Assembly (NCBI RefSeq): GCF_030167925.1
Contig: NZ_JASKUT010000002.1
Span: 372,001-436,000, forward strand
Direction: 5' to 3'
Length of the DNA stretch: 64,000 bases
Source of the DNA: Paenibacillus silviterrae
GTDB taxonomy: Bacteria > Bacillota > Bacilli > Paenibacillales > NBRC-103111
Made by a program: the position numbers and the translations under genes. Below, piece after piece: positions 53,141 to 62,484 of this stretch. Numbering within the stretch: the stretch's first letter is position 1; each line of letters starts with the position of its first letter. The notes beneath the pieces are model-generated. The model was not told the origin of the DNA and did not search any database. It was given only the letters and a program-made list of their open reading frames with translations.

Positions 53141-54649
53141 ATGTCTTGGAAACGCAAAACGAAAACGCTTCTTTTGGTAGGCGCAGCTTCAGCGGTCGCC
53201 ATCAGCGGGTGCAGCACGAAAGCAGAAGAAACGAAAGGAAATGAAGGCGCTTCAACAAAGCCGCCTACCTTCAAGGTCATGTTCGATTACAACGTGGATA
53301 CGAAGGGGATGTCTCTTACCGACAATGAATACATCAACTACCTTCAGGAGAAAACGGGTGTTCGCGTAGAGCTGGAATCTCCGGGGTCGGCCGGGTACTT
53401 GGATAAGCTGAACATCCTCATGGCTTCCGGCGAGTATCCTGACGCCTTCATGGTGAACGATAAGGATAAGAACAAGCTGCTTCAGTTCGCGGCGGATGGC
53501 CTGCTTACCGATATCGCTCCGTATTTGGATAAATACCCTAATTTAAAAAATGTGATGCCGAAGGAGGCTTGGCTGCCTGTTAGTGACGGCGGGAAGATCT
53601 GGGGGATTCCGTACAACCGTCACGACGGCTTTAACCAGGTTGTGTACATCAATAAGGAGTGGCTGGAAACGCTGAAGCTGGACATTCCCCGCACCATCGA
53701 TGATTTCTACAAGGTGATGAAGGCTTTCACTGAGCAGGATCCGGACCGTAACGGCAAGAACGACACGTTTGGTTTGATCGCACTGAATGACATGTTATAC
53801 GGGGGGAAAATGTTCCAAGCGGCCTTCGACGCCGAGACGTGGAAATTCCGAAACGGCGAGCTGCTGCCGCCGGAGCTGACGGATGAATATAAAGAATACT
53901 TGAAGTTTATGAATAAGCTGATAGAGGAAAAGATCCTGGATCCGGAATGGCCTACTACGGTAGGTACGATCTTCCGTCAGAAGGTCGCTACCGGTAAATA
54001 CGGCATGTTTAATAACTTCTGGCATTTCGCCAGCGGCGCCCAGCTCGCTCCGGGTACAGCCGAGCGGTATATTGCTATCGAGCCGCCGATACGTGCAGAC
54101 GGCAAGCCGACGATGTTCACCTACAACACGACCAACCGGCATTATATCGCCATTCCGAAGGATACGAAGCAGGCCGACCAGCTGCTTAAATTCATTGACT
54201 GGTCGTTATCGCCGGAGGGTACGCGTTTCAACTTCTTGGGGATTGAGGGCAAGCATTACACGAACAACAACGGTAAGTTCGAGAAGACGAAGGAAGAGAG
54301 AGCTGGCCTGCACTGGGCCTTTGCGCTAGTGAAGCACGGGTTGCTGAACGATGAAGTGAAGAGCTTGATGCAAGCGGATTATGCGGACCATGTCGTCCAA
54401 AATCTGTCCCTGGCGCAAAAGTTCGGCCAGCTGGATAAGATAGCAGCCTCCCTGCCGTATTATCCGGAGCTTGTGCCGTACAACCTGCCAAAGATTACTC
54501 AAGAGTATACGGCCAAAACGATTCTCGGAAACGAGAAGGTCGATGCCAGCTGGAACGACTATGTAAAGAAGTATCGCGCATCCGGGGGAGACAAGGCAAT
54601 TAAACTGTGGACCGAGTGGTATAACAAGGAAGGCGCCAACTTGAAGTGA
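53141..54649 (+). CDS. Sugar ABC importer binding lipoprotein, LplA type
   Basis: 502 residues, GGGAGG upstream. Lipobox VAISGCS. KPPTFKVMFDYNVDTKG, NILMASGEYPDAFMV, EQDPDRNGKNDTFGLI and WSLSPEGTRFNFLGIEGKHY are typical of LplA/YtcQ extracellular binding proteins of oligosaccharide importers. It would pass its ligand to the LplB/LplC permeases encoded on the opposite strand at 48778-50632. The sugar is not known; a mannoside is possible given the neighbouring GH38 gene. Confidence 0.9.
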   Translation: MSWKRKTKTLLLVGAASAVAISGCSTKAEETKGNEGASTKPPTFKVMFDYNVDTKGMSLTDNEYINYLQEKTGVRVELESPGSAGYLDKLNILMASGEYPDAFMVNDKDKNKLLQFAADGLLTDIAPYLDKYPNLKNVMPKEAWLPVSDGGKIWGIPYNRHDGFNQVVYINKEWLETLKLDIPRTIDDFYKVMKAFTEQDPDRNGKNDTFGLIALNDMLYGGKMFQAAFDAETWKFRNGELLPPELTDEYKEYLKFMNKLIEEKILDPEWPTTVGTIFRQKVATGKYGMFNNFWHFASGAQLAPGTAERYIAIEPPIRADGKPTMFTYNTTNRHYIAIPKDTKQADQLLKFIDWSLSPEGTRFNFLGIEGKHYTNNNGKFEKTKEERAGLHWAFALVKHGLLNDEVKSLMQADYADHVVQNLSLAQKFGQLDKIAASLPYYPELVPYNLPKITQEYTAKTILGNEKVDASWNDYVKKYRASGGDKAIKLWTEWYNKEGANLK

Positions 54650-54673
54650 ATCTGAAGCTGGAGGTAGTTGTCA

Positions 54674-56659
54674 ATGATTACAGTCATGCAGGATAATTTC
54701 TCACAGTTTGCCATCGGGCCGTTCCCGTACGATCCGAAGCACTCCGCGATAGGCGAATACCACTATTACCCGCCGGAAGGAAATAGGGGAGGCTGGTACG
54801 ATCCGGTCGTTTACTACGGCTGGCTCGGGCCGACATGGATCGTTACGGAGGATAAAGGCAGAAAGCTCATGGAACAAACCCGCCCTCAGGCGGCGATTAC
54901 AGCCCATTGGCCGTTGCTTGTCAAGGGCGAGGTCAGCTGGAAGGACTACACCTTGGAGGCAACCGTCCGTCCACTCTCCACCCGCTCTCATACGGGCATG
55001 GTGTTCCGCTATCAGCACGGACGCCGTTTTTACTTTCTCGGCTTCGAGGGCGGCGAGCTGAAGCTATTGAAGCGCGATCAGGACCAGCTTGTGACGCTGA
55101 ACGCAAAGACATTTGACTACGATGTGGATCATGAATATAGGTTTAAGGTGGAATGTATCGGCCATCGCATTACCGCTTCCGTGAACGATGCGGTAGTACT
55201 GGAGATCGAGGACGACTCCTACGACGGGGGCAAGATCGGTCTATCCTCCCGCATGCCTGCGCAATATTCGGACATTCAAGTGACGATGACCGAGGAGCAT
55301 CATGCGGCTTGGATCGCGGCCTGCCGCGATACGGAGCTGGAGCTCGCGAAGCTTCGTACGGAGTACCCGCAGCCTAGGCTGTGGAAGACGATTGACTTCA
55401 AAAACTTCGGAACGGCGAGACAGATCCGCTTCGGTCATTTGCTGGGTACCGATGAGGTCCAGATCGTCCTGGCGCAGCATCAGAAGCGCGGACATAAGGA
55501 TGCGTATGCCCATATCAGCTGTTTGACTGCTTTATCGCTGGACGGCGAGGTGTTATGGCAGCTCGGCGAGCCTAGCACGCTGGCCGACCATGCGCTGTTA
55601 TCGGCGGATCTGCCCTTCCAGATTGCCGATCTGGACGGGGATGGCTTCGATGAGGTCGTAGTGGAGCGCAATTTCGAGCTAATGATACTGAATGGGCGGA
55701 CAGGTGAGGTCAAACGCAAAATTCCTACCCCGCTCTGCAAGGAGCCAAAAGGCACGTTATATAATGTACCGTTCCAGGAGTATGCCTTCGACCGATTGAA
55801 TGTAGACTGCATCCGCATTTGCAATTTCTCGGGGAAGGAGGAACCAACAGATATTCTTATTAAAGATCGTTACAGCAGGGTATGGGTGTATGATAACGAG
55901 TTGAATCTGTTGTGGCAGTTTCATGAGGGAATAACCGGTCATTTCCCTTATACCGCTGATATGGACGGTGATGGCAAGGATGAGATGTTCATCGGCTATC
56001 ACTGGGTGGATCATGATGGTACTTTGCTGTGGACGCTGCCGGTGCCGACAGATCATACGGATGAGATCTTAATCGGCCACTGGGATGTCAGCCGGCCGGA
56101 CCCGCTAATCGCGATTGCCTCCGGGGAAGAGGGCTTTATGATCGCCGACCTGCACGGTAATTTGGTACATAAGCACATGATCGGGCATGCCCAGCGGGTT
56201 AGCGTAGGCAATTACCGCCCGGATTTGCCGGGATTGGAGCTTTGTGTGACAACCTTCTGGGGTGAGCAAGGGATCGTCTACTTCTTCGACAGCCAAGGGA
56301 GACTGATAGAGCAGTTCGAACCGACAACGAACGGAACGGTCATCACTCCCGTGAACTGGACTGGAGACGGTAGGGATCTGGTGCTGATCAACGGCAATAC
56401 GGAGCATGGCGGTCTTGTGGACGGCTGGGGGCGAGTGGTCGTGAAGTTCCCGCAGGACGGCCATCCGGACTTATGTGCGGAGGTCATCGATATCACCGGG
56501 GACGGGCGAGATGAAATTCTGCTTTGGGATGCTCAGCGGATGTACATCTACACACAGGATCAGCCGGCTGGGGTGGACCCGGTTGTGGTGCCGGACAAAT
56601 ATCCGCACAGCTGCTTCTCAAACTACCGCGGGGAATTTAATTATCCCAAGAGAGGTTAG
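54674..56659 (+). CDS. Intracellular FG-GAP (VCBS) repeat protein with N-terminal jelly-roll domain
   Basis: 661 residues from ATG 54674 (GGAGGT 8 bases upstream), 24 bases after the binding protein gene. No signal peptide or membrane helix. Residues about 1-210 form a concanavalin-like domain (LEATVRPLSTRSHTGMVFRY, KIGLSSRMPAQYSDIQV). The rest is a beta-propeller with calcium loops of the DxDxDGxxD type: DLDGDGFDEVVV, DMDGDGKDEMFIG, NWTGDGRDLVL, DITGDGRDEILLW. Such propellers occur in rhamnogalacturonan lyases (PL11), but those are normally exported and I could not match a catalytic site. In an operon with the importer, an intracellular lyase or sugar-binding role is a guess. Confidence 0.75.
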   Translation: MITVMQDNFSQFAIGPFPYDPKHSAIGEYHYYPPEGNRGGWYDPVVYYGWLGPTWIVTEDKGRKLMEQTRPQAAITAHWPLLVKGEVSWKDYTLEATVRPLSTRSHTGMVFRYQHGRRFYFLGFEGGELKLLKRDQDQLVTLNAKTFDYDVDHEYRFKVECIGHRITASVNDAVVLEIEDDSYDGGKIGLSSRMPAQYSDIQVTMTEEHHAAWIAACRDTELELAKLRTEYPQPRLWKTIDFKNFGTARQIRFGHLLGTDEVQIVLAQHQKRGHKDAYAHISCLTALSLDGEVLWQLGEPSTLADHALLSADLPFQIADLDGDGFDEVVVERNFELMILNGRTGEVKRKIPTPLCKEPKGTLYNVPFQEYAFDRLNVDCIRICNFSGKEEPTDILIKDRYSRVWVYDNELNLLWQFHEGITGHFPYTADMDGDGKDEMFIGYHWVDHDGTLLWTLPVPTDHTDEILIGHWDVSRPDPLIAIASGEEGFMIADLHGNLVHKHMIGHAQRVSVGNYRPDLPGLELCVTTFWGEQGIVYFFDSQGRLIEQFEPTTNGTVITPVNWTGDGRDLVLINGNTEHGGLVDGWGRVVVKFPQDGHPDLCAEVIDITGDGRDEILLWDAQRMYIYTQDQPAGVDPVVVPDKYPHSCFSNYRGEFNYPKRG

Positions 56660-56998
56660 CGGCAAGTGCAATCTTTTTAGGCTAGCGCTAATAACAAATA
56701 CAGGATTTATACGATGGGCTGCTGAGTGATCAGTAGCCTTTTTTTATTGCTACCGAAAACAAGAATCCAGATGATTACCGGATTTTGGAACAACGAAAAA
56801 TGAAGTATAGTTATAATATATCATGCTTAATGGGACAGGTACTGGATCAATAGGAAAATATAGCGCTTACATTTGTGTCAACAACGGGTAACTAAGTAAA
56901 AAGATGCACATTGTTAGGTGGTTTTCCCAAACCTATAATGAAAACATACACAGCGCTAGTGTGTTAGGTCTCAAAAATCTACGATGTGGGGGTTGGAC
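56660..56998 (+). other. Intergenic stretch between the two sugar import loci
   Basis: Holds a terminator (56717-56746). The rest is A+T-rich and carries the promoter of the next operon, which I could not place with confidence. ATAGCGCTTACA at 56870-56881 is half of a cre-like site, too degenerate to call. Confidence 0.5.
56717..56746 (+). terminator. Terminator after the FG-GAP protein
   Basis: GGCTGCTGA-GTGA-TCAGTAGCC followed by TTTTTTTATT. Confidence 0.85.
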
Positions 56999-58711
56999 AT
57001 GAAAGGGATAAAGAACGGATCAACATTATTCTTAGCTTCAATTCTGTCACTCGCTACTGTGCTGTCGGCTTGCAATGACCAAAGCGGTTCAACAAGTAAG
57101 GGGCAGGAGGATGGCGGAAAGAAAGAACCGGTGAATACCGTAAATGCAGATCCGCTTGGTAAATATGATCCGCCGATCGAGGTGTCGTTCGTACGAAATC
57201 TAAGTAATGTCGTAGAAAATAACGTACTCGGCGTCCTGAAGGGTGAAACGCTTGAAGACAACCGCTGGTCCCGCATATACAAGGATCAGCTGGGTATCAA
57301 TATTAAATATAACTGGGTTGTAAAAGGCGACGTAAGCTCCGATCAATATTTGCAGAAAATCAATGTGACGCTAGCTTCCGGTGACCTTCCGGATGTGATT
57401 CCGGTGAACGCGACCCAGCTGAAACAGTTGGCTGATTCCGGCCAAATTGAAGACATGACGGAATTATACAAGAAATATGCTACCCCGTTGACTAAAGATG
57501 TCATGTCGCAGGAAGGAACAAGTCCTTTCGATGCCGCTACGTTCGACGGCAAATTGATGGCGATCCCGCAGCTCGAAGCCTCGATCGAACGGGCGATGTT
57601 TATCTGGATCCGTACGGACTGGCTGCAGAAGCTGGGCTTACAGCCGCCGAAGACGATGGCTGACGTGCTGGCGATCTCCAAGGCTTTTACGGAGCAGGAT
57701 CCGGACGGCAATGGCAAGAAGGATACCTACGGTCTTGCCATAACCAAGACTTTATGGGGCGGGGCGATGGGGCTCGAAGGGTTCATGGCCGGATATAATG
57801 CTTATCCGAATATGTGGGTGGAGGATGCTTCCGGGAAGCTCGTTTACGGTGGCATTCAACCGGAAGTGAAGAAAGCGCTTCAAGCATTGCAGAACATGTC
57901 GAAGAACGGAGAAATTGATAAGGAGTTCGGCATTAAAGACGGCGGCAAGGTATCCGAGAATATTGCAGCAGGACAAATCGGTATGGAATACGGCGAACAG
58001 TGGAACTCCATCTATCCGCTTCAGCTAAACAAAAATAACAATGCGAATGCACAATGGCAGGCATTTCCGATTGTTTCGGAATCCGGCAATACGCCCAAAG
58101 TGCCGCTCAAGTTCAGCACGACCCGCTTCTTTGCGGTGAAGAAGGGAGCCAAGCACCCTGAAGCGGTCATTAAGCTCTTCAATCTGCACCTTGAGAAAAA
58201 CTGGGGCGCAACGGCAGAATTTGATAAGTACTACGCTCCGCCGGAAGCGGAAAGCGTATGGCAGCTGTCTCCGGTGACGCCATACCCGGCTAAGAAGAAC
58301 GTGGAGGCATTCAGAGCGATCGATGCGGCCCGCAAAGCCGGGGATACTTCTAAGCTGACGGGCGAAGCCAAGACGATTCAAGGCAAGCTGGAATCCTTCG
58401 CTTCAGGATCGAAGGAAGGATTTGCTCTGTGGGGTTGGGAGCGGATTTACGGCAAGGAAGGCTCGATGGGAGTTGTTGACCAGTACGACAAAAGCAATCA
58501 GTTCCTAATGGAGAAATTCGTTGGGTCGCCTACTCCTACCATGGTTGAGCGCAAAACGACTCTGGATAAGCTGCAGACCGAGGTCTTTGTAAAAATTATT
58601 CTGGGTCAATCCATCAATGAATTCGACAAATTCGTGGAAGACTGGAATAAGCTCGGCGGCGATAAGATGACTAAGGAAGTAAACGATTGGTATGCATCCA
58701 AGAAGAAGTAA
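56999..58711 (+). CDS. Sugar ABC importer binding lipoprotein 2, LplA type
   Basis: 570 residues from ATG 56999, with GGGGG 7 bases upstream. Lipobox TVLSACN, then PPIEVSFVRNLSNVVENNVL, NVTLASGDLPDVIPV, AFTEQDPDGNGKKDTYGLAI and GQIGMEYGEQWNSIYP; the length (about 570) is that of the YtcQ/LplA-like family. First gene of an operon with two permeases, then a kinase and regulator. A stem-loop after it probably keeps its transcript more abundant than those of the permeases. Confidence 0.9.
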   Translation: MKGIKNGSTLFLASILSLATVLSACNDQSGSTSKGQEDGGKKEPVNTVNADPLGKYDPPIEVSFVRNLSNVVENNVLGVLKGETLEDNRWSRIYKDQLGINIKYNWVVKGDVSSDQYLQKINVTLASGDLPDVIPVNATQLKQLADSGQIEDMTELYKKYATPLTKDVMSQEGTSPFDAATFDGKLMAIPQLEASIERAMFIWIRTDWLQKLGLQPPKTMADVLAISKAFTEQDPDGNGKKDTYGLAITKTLWGGAMGLEGFMAGYNAYPNMWVEDASGKLVYGGIQPEVKKALQALQNMSKNGEIDKEFGIKDGGKVSENIAAGQIGMEYGEQWNSIYPLQLNKNNNANAQWQAFPIVSESGNTPKVPLKFSTTRFFAVKKGAKHPEAVIKLFNLHLEKNWGATAEFDKYYAPPEAESVWQLSPVTPYPAKKNVEAFRAIDAARKAGDTSKLTGEAKTIQGKLESFASGSKEGFALWGWERIYGKEGSMGVVDQYDKSNQFLMEKFVGSPTPTMVERKTTLDKLQTEVFVKIILGQSINEFDKFVEDWNKLGGDKMTKEVNDWYASKKK

Positions 58712-58717
58712 CAAAGG

Positions 58718-58755
58718 GCAGAGGATGGAGTTCACCTTCCTTCCTCTGCTTCTTT
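58718..58755 (+). terminator. Intercistronic stem-loop after binding protein 2
   Basis: GCAGAGGATGGA and TCCTTCCTCTGC with TTCTTT following, 27 bases before the next gene. Likely partial terminator. Confidence 0.65.
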
Positions 58756-58781
58756 AAGTTCGAAGCTGATGGGGGATGGAT

Positions 58782-59684
58782 ATGGGAATCAGGAAACTGC
58801 GGAGAGAGCTTCCATTGCATCTGATGATTTTGCCGGGACTACTTTTGATTGTTTTATTCTCTTATGTTCCCATGGCCGGTATCGTTATCGCTTTTCAAAA
58901 GTTTATTCCCGCGAAGGGACTGTTCGGTGATCAGAAATGGGTCGGTTTGGATAATTTCAGATACGTCATGAGTTTGCCGAGCTTTACACAGGTTCTATGG
59001 AATACGCTCTTTATTTCAAGCCTTAAGCTTATTTTGGGGCTGATCGTGCCGATTGCGTTTGCCGTTCTGCTCAATGAATTAAAGAATGAAGCGATTAAGC
59101 GTTCCGTGCAAACGACCATTTATTTGCCCTATTTCTTATCCTGGGTCGTTCTGGGCGGAATATTGATCGATATTCTCTCACCGTCTCAAGGTATTGTTAA
59201 TAGTTTGCTTAGTTCGCTCGGCTTTGAAAAAATCTTCTTTCTTGGCGATAACGGGTGGTTTCCAACCACGCTTATAGCTTCGGATGTATGGAAAAACTTT
59301 GGGTACGGTACGATCGTTTATTTGGCGGCCATTACGGGTATCGATCCCGGTTTATATGAATCCGCAACGATCGACGGCGCGAATCGCTGGCGGAAGATCT
59401 GGCATATCACCATTCCCGGTATGCGTATGGTTATTGTGCTGATGTCCGTTCTTAGTCTCGGACAACTGCTGAACGCCGGATTCGATCAAGTATTCAATTT
59501 GTACAGTCCTCAGGTTTATGAGAGCGGTGATATACTGGATACCTTTGTTTACCGGATCGGCTTGCTGGATGCCCAGTACGGCGTGGCGACGGCAGTCGGG
59601 TTTTTCAAATCGGTGGTATCGCTGATCCTGATTTCAAGCTCATACTTTATCGCTTATCGGTTTGCAAAATATCGAATTTTTTGA
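58782..59684 (+). CDS. Carbohydrate ABC permease 2, LplB type
   Basis: 300 residues from ATG 58782 (GGGGGA 8 bases upstream; an ATG at 58776 is too close). Six helices with FSYVPMAGIVIAFQKFIPAK, WVGLDNFRYVM and the EAA loop GIDPGLYESATIDGANRWRK. Pairs with the permease encoded 15 bases downstream. Confidence 0.92.
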   Translation: MGIRKLRRELPLHLMILPGLLLIVLFSYVPMAGIVIAFQKFIPAKGLFGDQKWVGLDNFRYVMSLPSFTQVLWNTLFISSLKLILGLIVPIAFAVLLNELKNEAIKRSVQTTIYLPYFLSWVVLGGILIDILSPSQGIVNSLLSSLGFEKIFFLGDNGWFPTTLIASDVWKNFGYGTIVYLAAITGIDPGLYESATIDGANRWRKIWHITIPGMRMVIVLMSVLSLGQLLNAGFDQVFNLYSPQVYESGDILDTFVYRIGLLDAQYGVATAVGFFKSVVSLILISSSYFIAYRFAKYRIF

Positions 59685-59699
59685 GAGGAGGGAAAGCGA

Positions 59700-60626
59700 T
59701 TGTCACAGTCATCTACAAGAATAACGGCGGAAGGCTTGACCCAGGCGCCGGTCAGGCGCAGACGGTTCGAATGGTTTTCCGTAGTAAATACTTCCTTTCT
59801 CATCCTGGTTTCGCTACTATGTGTGCTTCCGCTCGTTCATGTCGTGGCGGTTTCGTTCAGCTCAAGCGCTGCAACTGCAGCTGGCTTCGTGAAGCTATGG
59901 CCGGTTGATTTCACGCTGGCATCCTATTCGTATACGGCCAGCCGCGGAGCGTTCTGGCAATCCATGCTTGTTTCTCTGGAGCGTATCGCCATAGGAACGC
60001 CATTAAATTTGTTGTTAACTATTTTAGTAGCTTATCCTTTATCTAAGGAATCCCACATGTTCCGATTTCGGATTGTCTACGCTTGGATTTTCTTTATTCC
60101 CATGCTTTTTCACGGTGGATTGATCCCGTGGTATTCCACGATTAAGCAGTACAATCTGCTCGACTCCATCTGGGCTCTTATCCTGCCGCACGCGGTGCCC
60201 ATCTTTAGCGTAGTATTGCTGCTTAATTTCTTCCGGGAGCTGCCGAAAGAGCTTGAGGAGGCGGCTCTCATGGATGGCGCAAGCCACTGGACGACACTTT
60301 GGAAAATTTATGTTCCGGTTTCCAAGCCAGCACTTGCAACATTAGCCTTGTTCTCCATGGTCGATCATTGGAACAGCTGGTTTGACGGCCTTCTTCTTAT
60401 GGGAGACCCGGCCCATTATCCGCTGCAAAGCTACATCCAGACGATCGTGATTCAGCAAAATATGGCGAATATGTCGCGCGACGATTTGCTAAATCTGGCG
60501 CTTATTTCCGACCGGACGCTGAAAGCATCGCAGATTTTCCTCGGCTCGCTTCCCATTATTCTGGCTTATCCGTTCCTGCAGAAATACTTCGTGAAGGGCA
60601 TCGTACTTGGCAGCGTGAAAGGGTAA
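59700..60626 (+). CDS. Carbohydrate ABC permease 2, LplC type
   Basis: 308 residues from TTG 59700, with GGAGGG 7 bases upstream. Six helices, EAA loop ELPKELEEAALMDGASHWTT and C-terminal QKYFVKGIVLGSVKG. Completes the second importer; no ATPase gene is present. Confidence 0.92.
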   Translation: MSQSSTRITAEGLTQAPVRRRRFEWFSVVNTSFLILVSLLCVLPLVHVVAVSFSSSAATAAGFVKLWPVDFTLASYSYTASRGAFWQSMLVSLERIAIGTPLNLLLTILVAYPLSKESHMFRFRIVYAWIFFIPMLFHGGLIPWYSTIKQYNLLDSIWALILPHAVPIFSVVLLLNFFRELPKELEEAALMDGASHWTTLWKIYVPVSKPALATLALFSMVDHWNSWFDGLLLMGDPAHYPLQSYIQTIVIQQNMANMSRDDLLNLALISDRTLKASQIFLGSLPIILAYPFLQKYFVKGIVLGSVKG

Positions 60627-60723
60627 CAGGCATAAAGAAGTGATATGCGGTTAAGTTCTTTACTAACCGTAGCAGGGCTTCTGCCATTCAAGTTATAATG
60701 GAGGAAAAACGCGGGGGGCGCAC

Positions 60724-62484
60724 ATGTTGTTCAATCGTTTATCATTCTCCTTGCGAAATACCATATTTCTTCGACTGATCGTCACCTTTTTGCTTATTAT
60801 GCTTCCCATTATTCTGCTGGGCGTCTATTTGTATCATTGGGTCGTACAGACGGCAAGTGAAGACATTTCCAAAACGGCGGTTTCTCAGATCACCTTCTAT
60901 TTGACCGATCTGGGGAATGAGATCGAACGAATGAAGCTGTTGCAGTACGGTCTTCTGGAGGATGAAGATCTCAATGAGCTTGCGCTGGTGTGGGAACATA
61001 TGGATACAATTAAACGCACGGAAGTAATCAACATGGTAAGGAAACGTCTCTACACCATTCAAAACAGCAGTAAGTATATCAAGAATGTGAATGCTCACAT
61101 CCACCTCAATTTGAAAACCATTTCGTCCGCAGATGGGGTTTATGAGCTTGATACCGCACGTTATTCCGAGATTAGCTCTGTTTTAGGCGGCCGAAACAGA
61201 CAGGTTATCGATTGGAAGGGTGGACTTTTCTTGAACGCGGCCAAGCTGGGGGGAAGCAAGGGGACCGATCCGGTGTTTATTATCGAAATCGAGCTGGATA
61301 CAAAAAAGCTGCAGGAAGCGCTGGAACAATTCAACACGTATGCCGGAAGCGGGACCTTGTTATTCTCGGATAAGTCCGGCGTCATTCTTGCAAGCGGTTC
61401 CTCCCAACATTTTCAGAAAGAAACGATTTCTCTCATAGTACAAGATAATGATACTCCGGATAGCCATGACGGAATCTATGAAATCTCGGGAAGCCGATAT
61501 TATACCGCTCATGCGAGCTCCGATTATCTCGATATGTCCATTTACCGATTCATTCCCGAAGAAATCATCCGGAAACCGCTTGAAAAGTTTTATATATTGG
61601 CATGGCTGTTTGCAGCCGCCGCTTTCGGGATTATTGGCGTCTATGCTTTATCTACCTACAAATTTATTCACAAACCGATGTTCACGCTTGTTAAGAGTTT
61701 TCGTCGTATGGAGAACGGAGATCTGGATGTAGTCATCGCACATGGGGCAAAGGACGAGTTCGGGTATTTATATAGCCGATTTAACCAGATGGTCACCAAT
61801 CTTCGATTTTTGATCGATCAAGCCTATAAGCTGAAAATCATGACGCAACGGGCCGAACTGAAGCAGCTTCAGTCACAAATAAACCCTCATTTTCTATATA
61901 ACAGTTTCTTTATTCTCAGTACGATGGCGAAGACGGGGGATGTAGAACGCATCGAGCAATTTACGAGACAGCTGGGTGAGTATTTCCAGTTTGTAACCCG
62001 CAATGCTTCGGACGAGGTCACGTTGAAACAGGAAATTCATCATGCCAGAATGTACACCGAAATTCAGGAGCTGCGCTTCTCGCGGCGGATTCGGGTACAG
62101 TTCGAGTCCCTCCCTGTGGAATTTGAGTCGGTTTTGGTCCCCCGCCTAATTGTACAGCCTATTATCGAAAACGCTTTCGAGCACAGTTTGGAGCATATGG
62201 CTTATAGCGGATTGGTTGTCGTCCGATTCGAGCGTGTTGAGACGGATATCCGCATTGTGGTCGAAGATAACGGCGATCTTCTGACAGATGAGGTACTACA
62301 GAGGATTGAGGTTTCTCTGGCAAACGAAGATGATCGGACGGAGACGACGGGTATGGTCAATATTCACAGACGCATAAAGATCATGTTCGGCGAAGGATAT
62401 GGGATAGAGGCATCTAGAAGCGGCCTTGGCGGATTAAAGGTGACCACTACGTTTCCCTTCAAAGGAGGTGATGCCCGTGTATAG
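60724..62484 (+). CDS. Sensor histidine kinase, YesM/LytS type
   Basis: 586 residues, CGGGGGGCG upstream. Helix 17-39, an extracellular sensor domain (about 40-290), a second helix (about 293-312), HAMP, then the kinase region: LQSQINPHFLYNSFFILSTM with phospho-acceptor His389, RLIVQPIIENAFEHSLE (N box) and VEDNGD. The family works with YesN-type regulators to control the adjacent sugar importers. It overlaps the regulator gene by 8 bases. A TATAAT at 60694-60699 lies just upstream, so it may have its own promoter. Confidence 0.92.
   Translation: MLFNRLSFSLRNTIFLRLIVTFLLIMLPIILLGVYLYHWVVQTASEDISKTAVSQITFYLTDLGNEIERMKLLQYGLLEDEDLNELALVWEHMDTIKRTEVINMVRKRLYTIQNSSKYIKNVNAHIHLNLKTISSADGVYELDTARYSEISSVLGGRNRQVIDWKGGLFLNAAKLGGSKGTDPVFIIEIELDTKKLQEALEQFNTYAGSGTLLFSDKSGVILASGSSQHFQKETISLIVQDNDTPDSHDGIYEISGSRYYTAHASSDYLDMSIYRFIPEEIIRKPLEKFYILAWLFAAAAFGIIGVYALSTYKFIHKPMFTLVKSFRRMENGDLDVVIAHGAKDEFGYLYSRFNQMVTNLRFLIDQAYKLKIMTQRAELKQLQSQINPHFLYNSFFILSTMAKTGDVERIEQFTRQLGEYFQFVTRNASDEVTLKQEIHHARMYTEIQELRFSRRIRVQFESLPVEFESVLVPRLIVQPIIENAFEHSLEHMAYSGLVVVRFERVETDIRIVVEDNGDLLTDEVLQRIEVSLANEDDRTETTGMVNIHRRIKIMFGEGYGIEASRSGLGGLKVTTTFPFKGGDARV

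Noticed and set aside
56870-56881. Possible cre site before the second sugar importer
   Set aside because: Only half of the symmetric motif matches (ATAGCGCTTACA); at least three consensus positions differ.
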